Shown here: in pieces, positions 7,771 to 16,064 of the stretch
How the letters are laid out: each line of letters starts with the position of its first letter
Numbering within the stretch: the first letter of the stretch is position 1
From: a virus
Length of the DNA stretch: 42,419 nt
Reading direction: 5' to 3' (one strand)
IMG/VR virus record: IMGVR_UViG_3300030107_005637
Coordinates: 1,351 to 43,769 of that record
Notes under the pieces: generated by a model
The model's database searches: none
Told to the model about the DNA's origin: nothing
Seen by the model: the letters and a program-made list of their open reading frames with translations, nothing else
Program-made: the position numbers and the translations under genes

Positions 7771-9428
7771 TGCTAGGGCATATGAACAAAATATCAAATG
7801 ATTTACAGCATAAAGAATATTTGCTAAGACAACATGCGATAAGTAGTTGGGGTACCGTTAATTCTGATAGGTGGATTAATGGTGGTACTGCATTAGGAGC
7901 AAATTTTGGAAATAATTATGCTGGAGATATTGGTATATGTTTTTGGTGGAAACCTACTAATTGGCCTAGCCCTAGTGGTCCTTCAATTGGAATCTTTTCA
8001 TGGGCTAGACCTGATACTGCTGATGCACATGGAATACATATGTGGGTAGAAAGTAAGTATGTAATAGTACAAATGGTAGGTAAAGATGGGTCAGGCGGAA
8101 CTAATACTCGTACAATGAAGGCGCTAATCCCACCATATGCTGATACAGGTCATTATGATGAAAACTTTAGAGATATGACTGTTTGGCATTTTGTAGTAAT
8201 TAATTATGATTATTCAGGGCCAACACTTACTGTTGATATGAGACAGTCTGGATTTGAAAATAGTAGCCAACAAACACATACAAACGGGCAAGATGAAGAT
8301 TTTACCGCTACTACAGGAAGTGTTCCAATTGGCTTAGATTTAGCATTAGCTGAATTATCTATTGGCAAAAATAGACATGATGGTGCGGGCAATGAAAATC
8401 TATCAGCTTCTCAAATATCTGATTTTAATATATTTAATGCGCCAATAACTGCTGCTGGTTCTCAGTTTATAAGAGGAGCATATGCCGATCCAGGCCCATT
8501 TAAGAGAAGGGTATATATGTCTACACCCTTAGGTATAACTGGTGCAAGCAATTCTTATGGTAATGCAGATGTAGGGTTGTATAACGCAAATCATAAATGT
8601 AGGTTAATAGCAACCACCCCTGATCCTACAGATGATGGATCTGGAGTTACTGGAGTAACAAAGCGAAATGGAGAATATATACGAAATGAAGTTTATTGGA
8701 GAACAGATAAAGAATTGAGTTCTACTGCTATAAATCAATGGAAGTCACCTATGAGAGATGTATCTATAAGTAGTGATATTGATCATTCTGACTCAGCATT
8801 AGTAAATGGTGATAATTTAGTTGACAATACATGGTATAGAATTGTATCTCAATCTACACTTGATTTTACTAGTTCTGGAGCTCCAAATAATAATGTAAAT
8901 ACTGTATTTTGCTCTATTAATACTGCTGCATTACGCTCTGGAGATTCAGTTCAAAGAGTAAAATATTCATGGATTCCTGAGGGTGGAAATAAAGTTTATA
9001 TCTCTAAAGATGATGATGCAAATAATATTACTGTTGAATATGTTGATGATGCTGCAGGCGCAATATTAAATCTTGGGAATATAATAGAAAATGAAATTAC
9101 AGTTGTAGCAAATAAAAGCTATCAAATTAACTTTACAGCATATTGTGAAAGCTCTGCTAATGTAATAGTTAAAAGTGGTTTAACTACAGATACAGCTCAA
9201 ACAGAAGCATTGCCAACTGCTTATAGGATGTATGAATTTTATATACATGGATCTGGCTCTGATCAAATAACTTTTTCTGGATTAGGCTCTGGTGAAAAAG
9301 TATACTTAAGAGATTTTCACTTAAAAGCCTTACCAGATTTTGGGGCTATAGATTTACATTCTAATTTAGTAACCCCAATAACTGATTCTGATGCTAAACT
9401 TTTATCTGAGGATGCTCATTATGGGTGA
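7770..9428 (+). CDS. LamG/concanavalin A-like virion protein
   Basis: 552 aa using the ATG that overlaps the upstream stop (TAATG); ATG 7782 is an alternative. The longer frame from 7719 would overlap the previous gene by 52 bases and is less likely. Residues ~25-240 have the jelly-roll pattern of LamG domains: ICFWWKPTNWP, IHMWVESKYVIVQM, WHFVVINYDY, then ELSIGKNRHDG and ISDFNIFNAPITA. The family binds sugars or proteins and is common in phage fibres and decoration proteins. The C-terminal half contains a second beta domain (NLVDNTWYRIVSQ..., KVYLRDFHLKALP) resembling a carbohydrate-binding module. The likely function is surface adhesion. The stop overlaps the next ATG by 8 bases. Confidence 0.75.
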   Translation: MLGHMNKISNDLQHKEYLLRQHAISSWGTVNSDRWINGGTALGANFGNNYAGDIGICFWWKPTNWPSPSGPSIGIFSWARPDTADAHGIHMWVESKYVIVQMVGKDGSGGTNTRTMKALIPPYADTGHYDENFRDMTVWHFVVINYDYSGPTLTVDMRQSGFENSSQQTHTNGQDEDFTATTGSVPIGLDLALAELSIGKNRHDGAGNENLSASQISDFNIFNAPITAAGSQFIRGAYADPGPFKRRVYMSTPLGITGASNSYGNADVGLYNANHKCRLIATTPDPTDDGSGVTGVTKRNGEYIRNEVYWRTDKELSSTAINQWKSPMRDVSISSDIDHSDSALVNGDNLVDNTWYRIVSQSTLDFTSSGAPNNNVNTVFCSINTAALRSGDSVQRVKYSWIPEGGNKVYISKDDDANNITVEYVDDAAGAILNLGNIIENEITVVANKSYQINFTAYCESSANVIVKSGLTTDTAQTEALPTAYRMYEFYIHGSGSDQITFSGLGSGEKVYLRDFHLKALPDFGAIDLHSNLVTPITDSDAKLLSEDAHYG

Positions 9429-10206
9429 TATTGTATCAACATTAAAAAGACCAAATAGAGGGCTTCGTGAGTATGATGGAGATACTACTTCCAATATAAA
9501 CATTGGAACAGGGAAATATGATATATTGACCAATCATTATCTAGGTGCACATGAACCTGCTAGTGGTGATGGTATGGATGGTACCGTAATCAAAGAAGCA
9601 TATATTACTACTGATGGGAATGATTATACTTCACTGGCAGGTATAATAGCTGATGAAAGCACTGGAGATAGTGAATATGATGGTAGTGCTACTACGATTA
9701 TGATAGATAATGGAACCTTTCAGAATAATACATGGGTGGTAGCTCCAAGAACAGGTGAGAAAATGTGGGTTGATAACTGGAATAATTCTACTGGAAGATT
9801 AGTAGTAGTGAGAGGTCAGCTTGGCACTCATACTGGTAGTGTAGGTACTGGAGGTGATCTAAGTACGAGTTATGAACTTCATAACATAGGGCATCAAAAT
9901 AGTTGGGGTATTTATACAGTTCCATTTAAAGTTGATTCAGGATATTGGAGTGCGATTAAATGTGTTAGTAATGATCAAACTGCTCAAGCTATAAATATTC
10001 AAGCTAAAAGTTTATTGCCTGGAGATGATTTAGCATTAGATGGTACATATACTGGGAGTACTGGTGAGTTTTCTTCTGGGAATAATTTCGTTGGTATATA
10101 TCCAGGAGACATTATTTATGGTAAATTTAATAAAGTGGCCTTAGATGAAGCTCAAGGTCAAAGTGTTAATAAAGCAGTAAAAATTATATTATATAGAGGA
10201 TTTTAA
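9421..10206 (+). CDS. Beta-module structural protein with insertion (paralogue 2)
   Basis: 261 aa. I chose ATG 9421 because GAGGA lies about 9 bases upstream and the start overlaps the LamG stop by 8 bases; the frame could open at 9391. The ends match the paralogue at 10209: LREYDGDTTSNINIG, GKYDILTNHYLG, YWSAIKCV, and PGDIIYGKFNKVAL with a final strand ILYRGF. The centre (residues ~45-145) is an insertion with GEKMWVDNWNNSTGRLVVVR and GTHTGS, a pattern seen in phage proteins with a small beta fold. Virion accessory role inferred from position. Confidence 0.6.
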   Translation: MGDIVSTLKRPNRGLREYDGDTTSNINIGTGKYDILTNHYLGAHEPASGDGMDGTVIKEAYITTDGNDYTSLAGIIADESTGDSEYDGSATTIMIDNGTFQNNTWVVAPRTGEKMWVDNWNNSTGRLVVVRGQLGTHTGSVGTGGDLSTSYELHNIGHQNSWGIYTVPFKVDSGYWSAIKCVSNDQTAQAINIQAKSLLPGDDLALDGTYTGSTGEFSSGNNFVGIYPGDIIYGKFNKVALDEAQGQSVNKAVKIILYRGF

Positions 10207-10208
10207 AT

Positions 10209-10580
10209 ATGGCAGCAAAACATGCAGGAATAAAAGAATTTACAGGAGATGAAACAGCCAATTTGTTTCTTGGACAAAATGGATTTCATATATTGACTAA
10301 TGGAGCATATACAATAGGTGCTACAGAAACTATTACAAATATAGATGGATCTACATCACATACAGGTAAAAGTGATGGAACCTATTGGTGTGCTATTAAA
10401 GCAGTCGATGGTGCAGCTACAGTAAGTGCCCGTAGTTACAATGATAGTAATGACTTCACTTTGACTGGAGCATATAGTGGAGGCCAGATTGAATTAGCAG
10501 ATGGTGATATAGTTTATGGAGCATTTGATGCAATCACTATTGATAACTCAGATTACGTAATAGCCTATATAGGCAAATAG
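10209..10580 (+). CDS. Small beta-module structural protein (paralogue 3)
   Basis: 123 aa behind AGAGG. It is the shortest clean version of the module: FTGDETANLFLGQNGFHILT, YWCAIKAVDGAATVSARSY, LADGDIVYGAFDAI, and a terminal strand YVIAYIGK. The similarity to the genes at 7417 and 9421 is visible by eye in the D-I-V/I-Y-G-x-F motif and the closing Y-x-G. Three related copies around a LamG-like gene suggest a set of interchangeable surface proteins. Confidence 0.65.
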   Translation: MAAKHAGIKEFTGDETANLFLGQNGFHILTNGAYTIGATETITNIDGSTSHTGKSDGTYWCAIKAVDGAATVSARSYNDSNDFTLTGAYSGGQIELADGDIVYGAFDAITIDNSDYVIAYIGK

Positions 10581-10593
10581 AAAGGAGTCAGAA

Positions 10594-10824
10594 ATGGCAA
10601 ATGGAAAAGGTGGCCCAGCAATCAATAAATTAGTTGATGCAGTCACAGATAAAGCAGGAAAAATAGTAGGTGGAACTTTAGGAGCTGTAACTAGCCGAGT
10701 TAAATCTATTGCTAAAGGTGCAGCTAAAAAAGCTATCTCTCAAGTTCTTTATAGCCCTTCAAGGGGAGGAACAAAAGTTAGTGGAGCACGAACAACAAAA
10801 GGTCCAGCAAGGAAAAAAGTATAA
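10594..10824 (+). CDS. Small basic, glycine/lysine-rich protein
   Basis: 76 aa with a clear GGAG site. The sequence is strongly basic, with an amphipathic middle (AGKIVGGTLGAVTSRVKSIAKGAAKKAISQVL) and a disordered Lys/Arg-rich tail ending PARKKV. It could bind nucleic acid or membranes inside the virion, or serve in lysis, since the lysozyme-like gene starts immediately after its stop. No family was recognised. Confidence 0.65.
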   Translation: MANGKGGPAINKLVDAVTDKAGKIVGGTLGAVTSRVKSIAKGAAKKAISQVLYSPSRGGTKVSGARTTKGPARKKV

Positions 10825-11268
10825 ATGAAAAAAGAGATTAAACAGATTATAGACTGGACTTTGCATGAATTAGATATGCATTCTGATGATGCAGTTGAAC
10901 TTATATATAGAACTGGAATGGCAGAAACTAAATATAAGCATTTGATCCAAATGGGTGGAGGTCCAGCTGTAGGATTTTTCCAATGTGAACCTGCAACAAT
11001 GCATGACATAATAGAAAACTATGCTAGTTATAGACCGAATATTATGACTAAATTATATGCATTAGGCTATGATGAAAAAGATGCTGAAATGCGTATGATG
11101 GGTTCAATACCATTACAAGTTGCTTTTTGCAGGCTGAAATATAGACGTGATAAGCATTCAATACCTGCTTCTGATGATATAGAAGCACAAGGGAAATATT
11201 GGAAACGCGTGTACAATACTGAGCTTGGAAAAGGAACATTAAAACATTTTCTTGATGCTAATGCTTAA
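10825..11268 (+). CDS. Lysozyme/transglycosylase-like endolysin
   Basis: 147 aa. The core RTGMAETKYKHL (residues 29-40, with candidate catalytic Glu34), then GGGPAVGFFQCEPATMHD (44-61), matches the arrangement in small phage lysozyme-like or lytic transglycosylase proteins: a Glu at a helix end followed by a G-P-A-x-G-x-x-Q-x-E-P-x-T segment. A later A-F-C-R-L-x-Y-R-R segment and W-K-R-V-Y-N-T near the C-terminus are also typical. The predicted reaction is cleavage of peptidoglycan glycan strands. There is no signal peptide, so release would depend on a holin; two candidates follow within about 1 kb. It could instead act in the virion during entry. Confidence 0.75.
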   Translation: MKKEIKQIIDWTLHELDMHSDDAVELIYRTGMAETKYKHLIQMGGGPAVGFFQCEPATMHDIIENYASYRPNIMTKLYALGYDEKDAEMRMMGSIPLQVAFCRLKYRRDKHSIPASDDIEAQGKYWKRVYNTELGKGTLKHFLDANA

Positions 11269-11281
11269 ATGGAGCGAAAAT

Positions 11282-11428
11282 ATGACTGATTCATTAAAAA
11301 CTATTGGAACTACTACTGGTACACTATTAGTAAATATATGGAAAATAGTACCAGAAGCATTAGGAGTTTTATTAATTATATTGAATATAGTCTATATATG
11401 GCTCAAAATCAAGAGATTATTTAAATAG
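11282..11428 (+). CDS. 48-aa one-helix membrane protein, holin candidate
   Basis: A short frame of 48 codons with GGAG about 9 bases before the ATG. Residues ~22-42 (IVPEALGVLLIILNIVYIWL) form one hydrophobic helix, followed by a basic tail KIKRLFK, which should leave the C-terminus in the cytoplasm. It sits directly between the lysozyme-like gene and the phosphoesterase gene. Small one-helix proteins with a charged tail next to an endolysin are typically holins or pinholins. No sequence family was recognised, so the function is inferred from topology and position. Confidence 0.6.
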   Translation: MTDSLKTIGTTTGTLLVNIWKIVPEALGVLLIILNIVYIWLKIKRLFK

Positions 11429-11435
11429 GAGAGAT

Positions 11436-12218
11436 ATGCCTAAAAAGAAAAAAAGTGCTGTTAAAAGGGCAATAGTAACGCCAGACAAGCACTTCCCTTT
11501 AGAAGATAAGGCAGCCATTAAAGTAGTATGTCAAGCTATTGAAATAGTTAAGCCTGACATTTATATTGATCTGGGAGATACTGGAGAGTGGCAGCATTTT
11601 AGTACTCACTACTGGAAAGGTAGGTTTGCTAAGCCAATGGAGGATTTGATACCTTTATTGGAAAAAGATGTAGAAGATGTTAATAAGGGGATGGATCAAA
11701 TAGATGCCTCTTTAGATAAAGCAAAATGCAAAGAAAGACATTTTGTACAAGGGAATCATGAAGTATGGTTAGATAAATTTGTTACTAGATACCCATACTT
11801 AAGTGAATACCTTACAGAAAATGCTTTATTCTTAGAAGAAAGAGGATACGAGTTCCATCCTTATAATAGAAAGAAGACTTTAAAGATTGGTAAGTTGAAT
11901 TTTACACATGGTAAATTTGTTTCAAAGTACCACTCTTTTAAGCACTTAGATGTTTATGGTGAAAGTGTAATGTATGGACATACACATGACCTTCAAAGAC
12001 ATACAAAGACTCATGCCGGAGGTACTATTAGTGCATGGAGTTTAGGGTGTCTAAAGGATATAGAAGAAGATGAAGATTGGTTAAGTGGTAGATTAACTAA
12101 TTGGAACCATGCATTCGCTATAGTCGATTTTTATCATGATGGAAACTATAAGGTTGAAGTGGTAGAAATCATTAACGGAAAGACTTCTTTATGGGGTCAA
12201 GTATTGGATGGTAACTAA
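11436..12218 (+). CDS. Calcineurin-like metallophosphoesterase
   Basis: 260 aa behind AGGAGAG. All the family motifs are present in order: D17-x-H19 (TPDKHFP), G47-D48 (DLGDTGEW), G106-N107-H108-E109 (QGNHEVW), H158 (THGKF) and G181-H182-T183-H184 (YGHTHD). These residues bind two metal ions and hydrolyse phosphodiesters or phosphomonoesters; the substrate cannot be inferred. A Lys-rich N-terminus (MPKKKKSAVKR) may contact nucleic acid. It lies within the lysis block of a late operon, which is an unusual place for a nucleic-acid enzyme. Its stop overlaps the next start (TAATG). Confidence 0.92.
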   Translation: MPKKKKSAVKRAIVTPDKHFPLEDKAAIKVVCQAIEIVKPDIYIDLGDTGEWQHFSTHYWKGRFAKPMEDLIPLLEKDVEDVNKGMDQIDASLDKAKCKERHFVQGNHEVWLDKFVTRYPYLSEYLTENALFLEERGYEFHPYNRKKTLKIGKLNFTHGKFVSKYHSFKHLDVYGESVMYGHTHDLQRHTKTHAGGTISAWSLGCLKDIEEDEDWLSGRLTNWNHAFAIVDFYHDGNYKVEVVEIINGKTSLWGQVLDGN

Positions 12219-12517
12219 TGGAAATGGGCTTTATTGATATAGTAGAAAAGCTGGGAGTTCCAGTGTCAGTCGCTGGTGCTTCTATGTGGTTTATTTGGAA
12301 GCAAACACAATTCATTCAAAAGTTCTTTATGGATGATTTGCAAGAGTCTCAAAATAGATTAGAAGCTATTATAGTAACCCTTATTTCACAGCAAAAAGAA
12401 TTACAGATTGATATTAAAGAAAGCTTAGCTGATATGCGTTCTTCATATGAATCATTAGTAGAGATAGTACAGGCCCTATCAGGTAATGGCCTTAAAGACA
12501 AAAACAAAAAGGAGTAA
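12218..12517 (+). CDS. Holin-like protein with one membrane helix and coiled tail
   Basis: 99 aa, coupled to the phosphoesterase by TAATG. The N-terminus GFIDIVEKLGVPVSVAGASM, continuing WFIWKQTQFIQKFF, forms one membrane helix (about residues 14-28) followed by an amphipathic segment and a coiled, charged C-terminal half (QNRLEAIIVTLISQQKELQ). The layout resembles BhlA/UviB-type phage holins, which have one helix and a long soluble tail. It is the second holin candidate in the block. A spanin or other membrane accessory is possible. Confidence 0.6.
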   Translation: MEMGFIDIVEKLGVPVSVAGASMWFIWKQTQFIQKFFMDDLQESQNRLEAIIVTLISQQKELQIDIKESLADMRSSYESLVEIVQALSGNGLKDKNKKE

Positions 12518-12519
12518 CA

Positions 12520-12717
12520 ATGGGTTTATTTGGAAATTTAGGTGATCAAATTATTGATGAAGTATTTGGTGACGAATTGCAAAAAGAAGTAGTAGATGCA
12601 TTAAATAAAAATGTAGACATACCTTTTATCTCAGAGGAAACTGAAGAGAAAATGATGAATGCATTATATGATACTGTTGAAGGTGTAATTAAATCAGCTA
12701 TTAAGAAAGCTCTTTAA
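12520..12717 (+). CDS. Small helical protein, unknown
   Basis: 65 aa with a GGAG ribosome binding site. It starts MGLFGNLGDQIIDEVFGDEL and has a predicted helical centre (LQKEVVDALNKNVDIPFI) and an amphipathic end (VEGVIKSAIKKAL). Similar short proteins with a G-L-F-G start and a K-N-x-D-I-P segment occur, as I recall, in other phages near lysis genes, but no function is known to me. It lies between the holin-like gene and the tail-hub gene. Confidence 0.6.
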   Translation: MGLFGNLGDQIIDEVFGDELQKEVVDALNKNVDIPFISEETEEKMMNALYDTVEGVIKSAIKKAL

Positions 12718-12720
12718 AAA

Positions 12721-15537
12721 ATGCCAAAACAATCCTTAGTAATAAAAGATTTCTCTGGATTAAATACATCTAAATCGGCTAGTTCTATTGAAGATAGCGA
12801 ATGTAGATTGATGCGTGGCTGGTGTGTGAATGAAAATGGTGGTTTAAGGCAGTCAGGGAAAATACGTTACTGGCCGCCTAGTGGTTCATGGTCACTAGCT
12901 GCTCCTGCTCCTATTGAGCAAGATATAACTCCTGGATATGGATTGTTTTTAGTTGAATCTGATTATAATAATATAGTAGGGGGGATTGATCCGCAGGAGA
13001 ACACTGCTGGAGAGGCTAAGCCAACAGCCTATATATTTGTTTTAGGTAATGATGGAAATCTATATTTTGCAGAAAATGGTGTAGATCAACAGCTAGACAG
13101 TAAAGGCATGGCGTATTGTATAGATGATACATTTACAAATTGGGACAATACAAATACAATAAGGCCTTCTTTTTATTATATAGATTCTGGTGTTAGGATC
13201 TGTGATGGAAATTTTGATAATTTAAATAATGATTCTATATGGGTAGGCTATATTAAAAGGACTGATTTAGAGGAATTAGTTGTATTGCCCGGGAATGCTG
13301 ATGCAGGATTCACTATAGATCAATGGTATATGTCAAGAGCTAAAGTAAGATCTTATCTTAATGAAGTAGGTGCCGATGTATCTCAGACTACTACAGATGG
13401 CGATAACACTGATGCATTTATACATCGTCATCATGGAACTCAGGGAACGTGGGCAACCCCTCAAAGTTACTTGAATCATGGTAATGCTGCAAACATGACT
13501 AATTTTAGGCATCCAATATTATCCATGACTCACAAAGATGATCCTGACGGAGAAGGAAGTTGGGTAGGGGGAGAATATTATTCATTTTCATATATATATG
13601 ATAATGGTCAAGAAACAACTCCATCACTATTATATAAAACCACAGGCATTATTAGCGGTTCTACATCTACAGCTCGAAGAGGTTCTAAAAGATTTAAATT
13701 ATGGATGAATAAAAGAAATGTTACAGAAACTCATAATAAAAGGATTATTGGATATAATATATATTATAGTGAATATACCACTGATGATTCATATGGATTT
13801 GGCTTTATTAAAGGTTCTGAAGATTATTTAATTTTAGAAGCAAGGTTTAATAAAGGTGTTAGAAGTGCTTACGAGGATGGATGGCAGCCTTGGATTGATG
13901 ATTCGATATTTAACAACCAGACTCAAGGTTTTCTCACTCATTCCCATGCAATTCAATATGAGCATGTTCCAACTGCAAAAACCTTTAAAGATATAAATGG
14001 ATATGATGGAAATACTAAAACTACAGAAGCAAGATATAAAACTGCTGTTACTCTTAATAGACGAACATATATAGGTAATATCTATCAAGATGGAGTTGCT
14101 AATGGAGATGCGATGATTAAGTCTCCAGTCAATCAATTTGATACTTTTCCTCCTGAAAATCAAATAGAAGTAACGGTTGGAGATGGGGATAGTATTGTTG
14201 CTTTACATGCTTATGCAGACAGGATTTTACAATTCAAAAGCTCAAAAGTCCATGTTATAAATGCATCTCAGCAAATAGAATATTTAGAAGATACATTTTA
14301 TTATAACGGTGTTAACCATCCAGCATCTGTTACTACTACTGAACTTGGAATTGTATGGGCTAATAGCCAGGGATGCTATTTATATAATGGTAGTAACTTA
14401 ATTAATTTATTAGAAAAAAGAGGGGAACCCATTATATCTCAGGCTGAATGGTCTAATTTTATATCTACTCCAGTTGTAGGATATGATGCAAAAAATAAAA
14501 TAATAATAATAGCTGGAAATGTAGTAACAAATGTAGGAAAAGGCAGCTCAAAGATTGAAGGATATAGTGAAAGTGGTGATGGCCAATCTTTCTATGGAGA
14601 TTTAAATGGGGGTGACATAAGAACCGATGGGATGTTATATTTTTATGATCTCAAATCTAAAAGCTGGAATAATTCATGGCATGGAGAGGTTGGTTATTAT
14701 TCGGGGGATACTATAGATACAGGTGATGCTGAAGATAACCTTGGTTATGGATTAGCTATAGAGTCTATAGATCCAAACCATCAATATGTAAGTAACTTTA
14801 TAACGAATTTTGATGGATCTATGCTGTTTATGAATCATAGAGGTATAACTGACGAATATCCTTCAGGAGGAGAGTTCAATGTAACAAGCATGATGGTATA
14901 TAAGCATGCTAAAGATATTCTCAATCCAAGGGAATATCTTGATGGTAGTAGATCTTCTTGGGTAAGTAAATCATTTGACTTTGGAGCCCCTGGCCAATTA
15001 AAGAAAATATATGGCGTTATTGTTGATTGTACAACAGGAAATCAGGATGATCATCCTATGAAGCAGGTTGTAGAAGATGCCACTGCAGATATCGGTTTAG
15101 GATTAGATGGTAATTATTACAATTCAGCGGTTCAAGTGACTTATGCATTAGATGGTGAAAACTGGCGTACAAGTTATAATGAGTATACAGGAACCAATTT
15201 TTTATATACACTTAAAGCAGATGGTGAGAAAAGAGCAATGTATAGTGAACTTGTAAATGATGGTATTAATAAACTTCATATTCTTCGTCCGTATCAAATT
15301 CATGAAGGAGTAGAATATGATGCTTATAAACCTTTACTTTGTTATAGTTTTAAACTTAGAATTGAAGCTCCAGGAGCTGTTGGCACAACTATTGTCACTG
15401 CAGATGGTTCACAAGTAACCCATACTACATACCCTATGCCAGAGTTTACTATTAATAGCATTACTATTGTATATAGAGTTTTACCAATTACTGGATTGCA
15501 ACAAAAGAAAGGTGGAACTGAGGGTAGTACATCATAA
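12721..15537 (+). CDS. Tail hub/nozzle-like structural protein
   Basis: 938 aa. The N-terminus (KDFSGLNTSKSASSIEDSE, then CRLMRGWCVNENGGLRQSGK) is the opening typical of large beta-propeller tail proteins of short-tailed phages, such as the T7 gp12 and P22 gp10 types, which form the tail nozzle. Repeated blade-like strands continue, with a clear example at residues ~495-570 (VALHAYADRILQFKSSKVHV, then TTELGIVWANSQGCYLYNG). No catalytic motif. Its place after the lysis block and before a fibre tip and the ejection cassette fits. The best support is the length, the propeller-like periodicity and the N-terminal motif; remote homology remains to be confirmed. Confidence 0.72.
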   Translation: MPKQSLVIKDFSGLNTSKSASSIEDSECRLMRGWCVNENGGLRQSGKIRYWPPSGSWSLAAPAPIEQDITPGYGLFLVESDYNNIVGGIDPQENTAGEAKPTAYIFVLGNDGNLYFAENGVDQQLDSKGMAYCIDDTFTNWDNTNTIRPSFYYIDSGVRICDGNFDNLNNDSIWVGYIKRTDLEELVVLPGNADAGFTIDQWYMSRAKVRSYLNEVGADVSQTTTDGDNTDAFIHRHHGTQGTWATPQSYLNHGNAANMTNFRHPILSMTHKDDPDGEGSWVGGEYYSFSYIYDNGQETTPSLLYKTTGIISGSTSTARRGSKRFKLWMNKRNVTETHNKRIIGYNIYYSEYTTDDSYGFGFIKGSEDYLILEARFNKGVRSAYEDGWQPWIDDSIFNNQTQGFLTHSHAIQYEHVPTAKTFKDINGYDGNTKTTEARYKTAVTLNRRTYIGNIYQDGVANGDAMIKSPVNQFDTFPPENQIEVTVGDGDSIVALHAYADRILQFKSSKVHVINASQQIEYLEDTFYYNGVNHPASVTTTELGIVWANSQGCYLYNGSNLINLLEKRGEPIISQAEWSNFISTPVVGYDAKNKIIIIAGNVVTNVGKGSSKIEGYSESGDGQSFYGDLNGGDIRTDGMLYFYDLKSKSWNNSWHGEVGYYSGDTIDTGDAEDNLGYGLAIESIDPNHQYVSNFITNFDGSMLFMNHRGITDEYPSGGEFNVTSMMVYKHAKDILNPREYLDGSRSSWVSKSFDFGAPGQLKKIYGVIVDCTTGNQDDHPMKQVVEDATADIGLGLDGNYYNSAVQVTYALDGENWRTSYNEYTGTNFLYTLKADGEKRAMYSELVNDGINKLHILRPYQIHEGVEYDAYKPLLCYSFKLRIEAPGAVGTTIVTADGSQVTHTTYPMPEFTINSITIVYRVLPITGLQQKKGGTEGSTS

Positions 15538-16052
15538 TGAGAAATCGTATAACAAGAAATATTGAACATGGCAAGCAAAACAAGTCTATAATATATAGAA
15601 AAAAGCCAACTAAATCTGAAATGGAAGAAGGGACTCCTGTATATGCTATTTCTGGGGGTAGGCTTACAGAGTATATTAAAATTGATAATAAGATTTATGA
15701 AAAAGAATATAGTAGTCGAAATGATGCTCCTAGTAATGTTAAAAACTATGACTCTGATCCATTTAAATTAAACTTAAGTATGGGGGATATAGGATATCAA
15801 GTTTTTGATAGCGGATTAATATTGCAATGGGGTAATATTACAGTAGCTGCTAGTGCTGTTACTGTATGGTGGCCTAAGGCATTCCCCCGAAAAGTTTTTT
15901 CAATATGTGCTAATTATGGAGTAGGTTCAAGTACTGGTGGAGCAGCTAAATCTGTAGGTATTATGGAGGCCACTCTTGTTAATACGAACTATGCAACTTT
16001 TAGCACTGATTCAAGCATGAATAACATGTATTGGATGGCAATAGGATTTTAG
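15537..16052 (+). CDS. Tail fibre tip / receptor-binding protein
   Basis: 171 aa starting at the TAATG overlap with the tail-hub gene. The N-terminal half is short and charged, with a segment (GTPVYAISGGRLTEYIKIDN) seen at the base of podovirus fibres. The C-terminal ~85 residues (VFDSGLILQWGNITVAAS, then WWPKAFPRKVFSICANYG) match the gp53-like fibre C-terminal domain: G-L-I-x-Q-W-G followed by a P-x-x-F-P strand pattern, ending in a hydrophobic strand (YWMAIGF). This domain is a trimeric receptor-binding tip in other phages. It likely binds the host surface through the tail hub. Confidence 0.75.
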   Translation: MRNRITRNIEHGKQNKSIIYRKKPTKSEMEEGTPVYAISGGRLTEYIKIDNKIYEKEYSSRNDAPSNVKNYDSDPFKLNLSMGDIGYQVFDSGLILQWGNITVAASAVTVWWPKAFPRKVFSICANYGVGSSTGGAAKSVGIMEATLVNTNYATFSTDSSMNNMYWMAIGF

Positions 16053-16064
16053 AAAGGATAAATT

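Noticed and set aside
13834-14163. 109-aa minus-strand frame inside the tail-hub gene
   Set aside because: It is the shadow of the AT-rich sense codons, rich in Ile and Ser, with no start signal and no neighbours on that strand.
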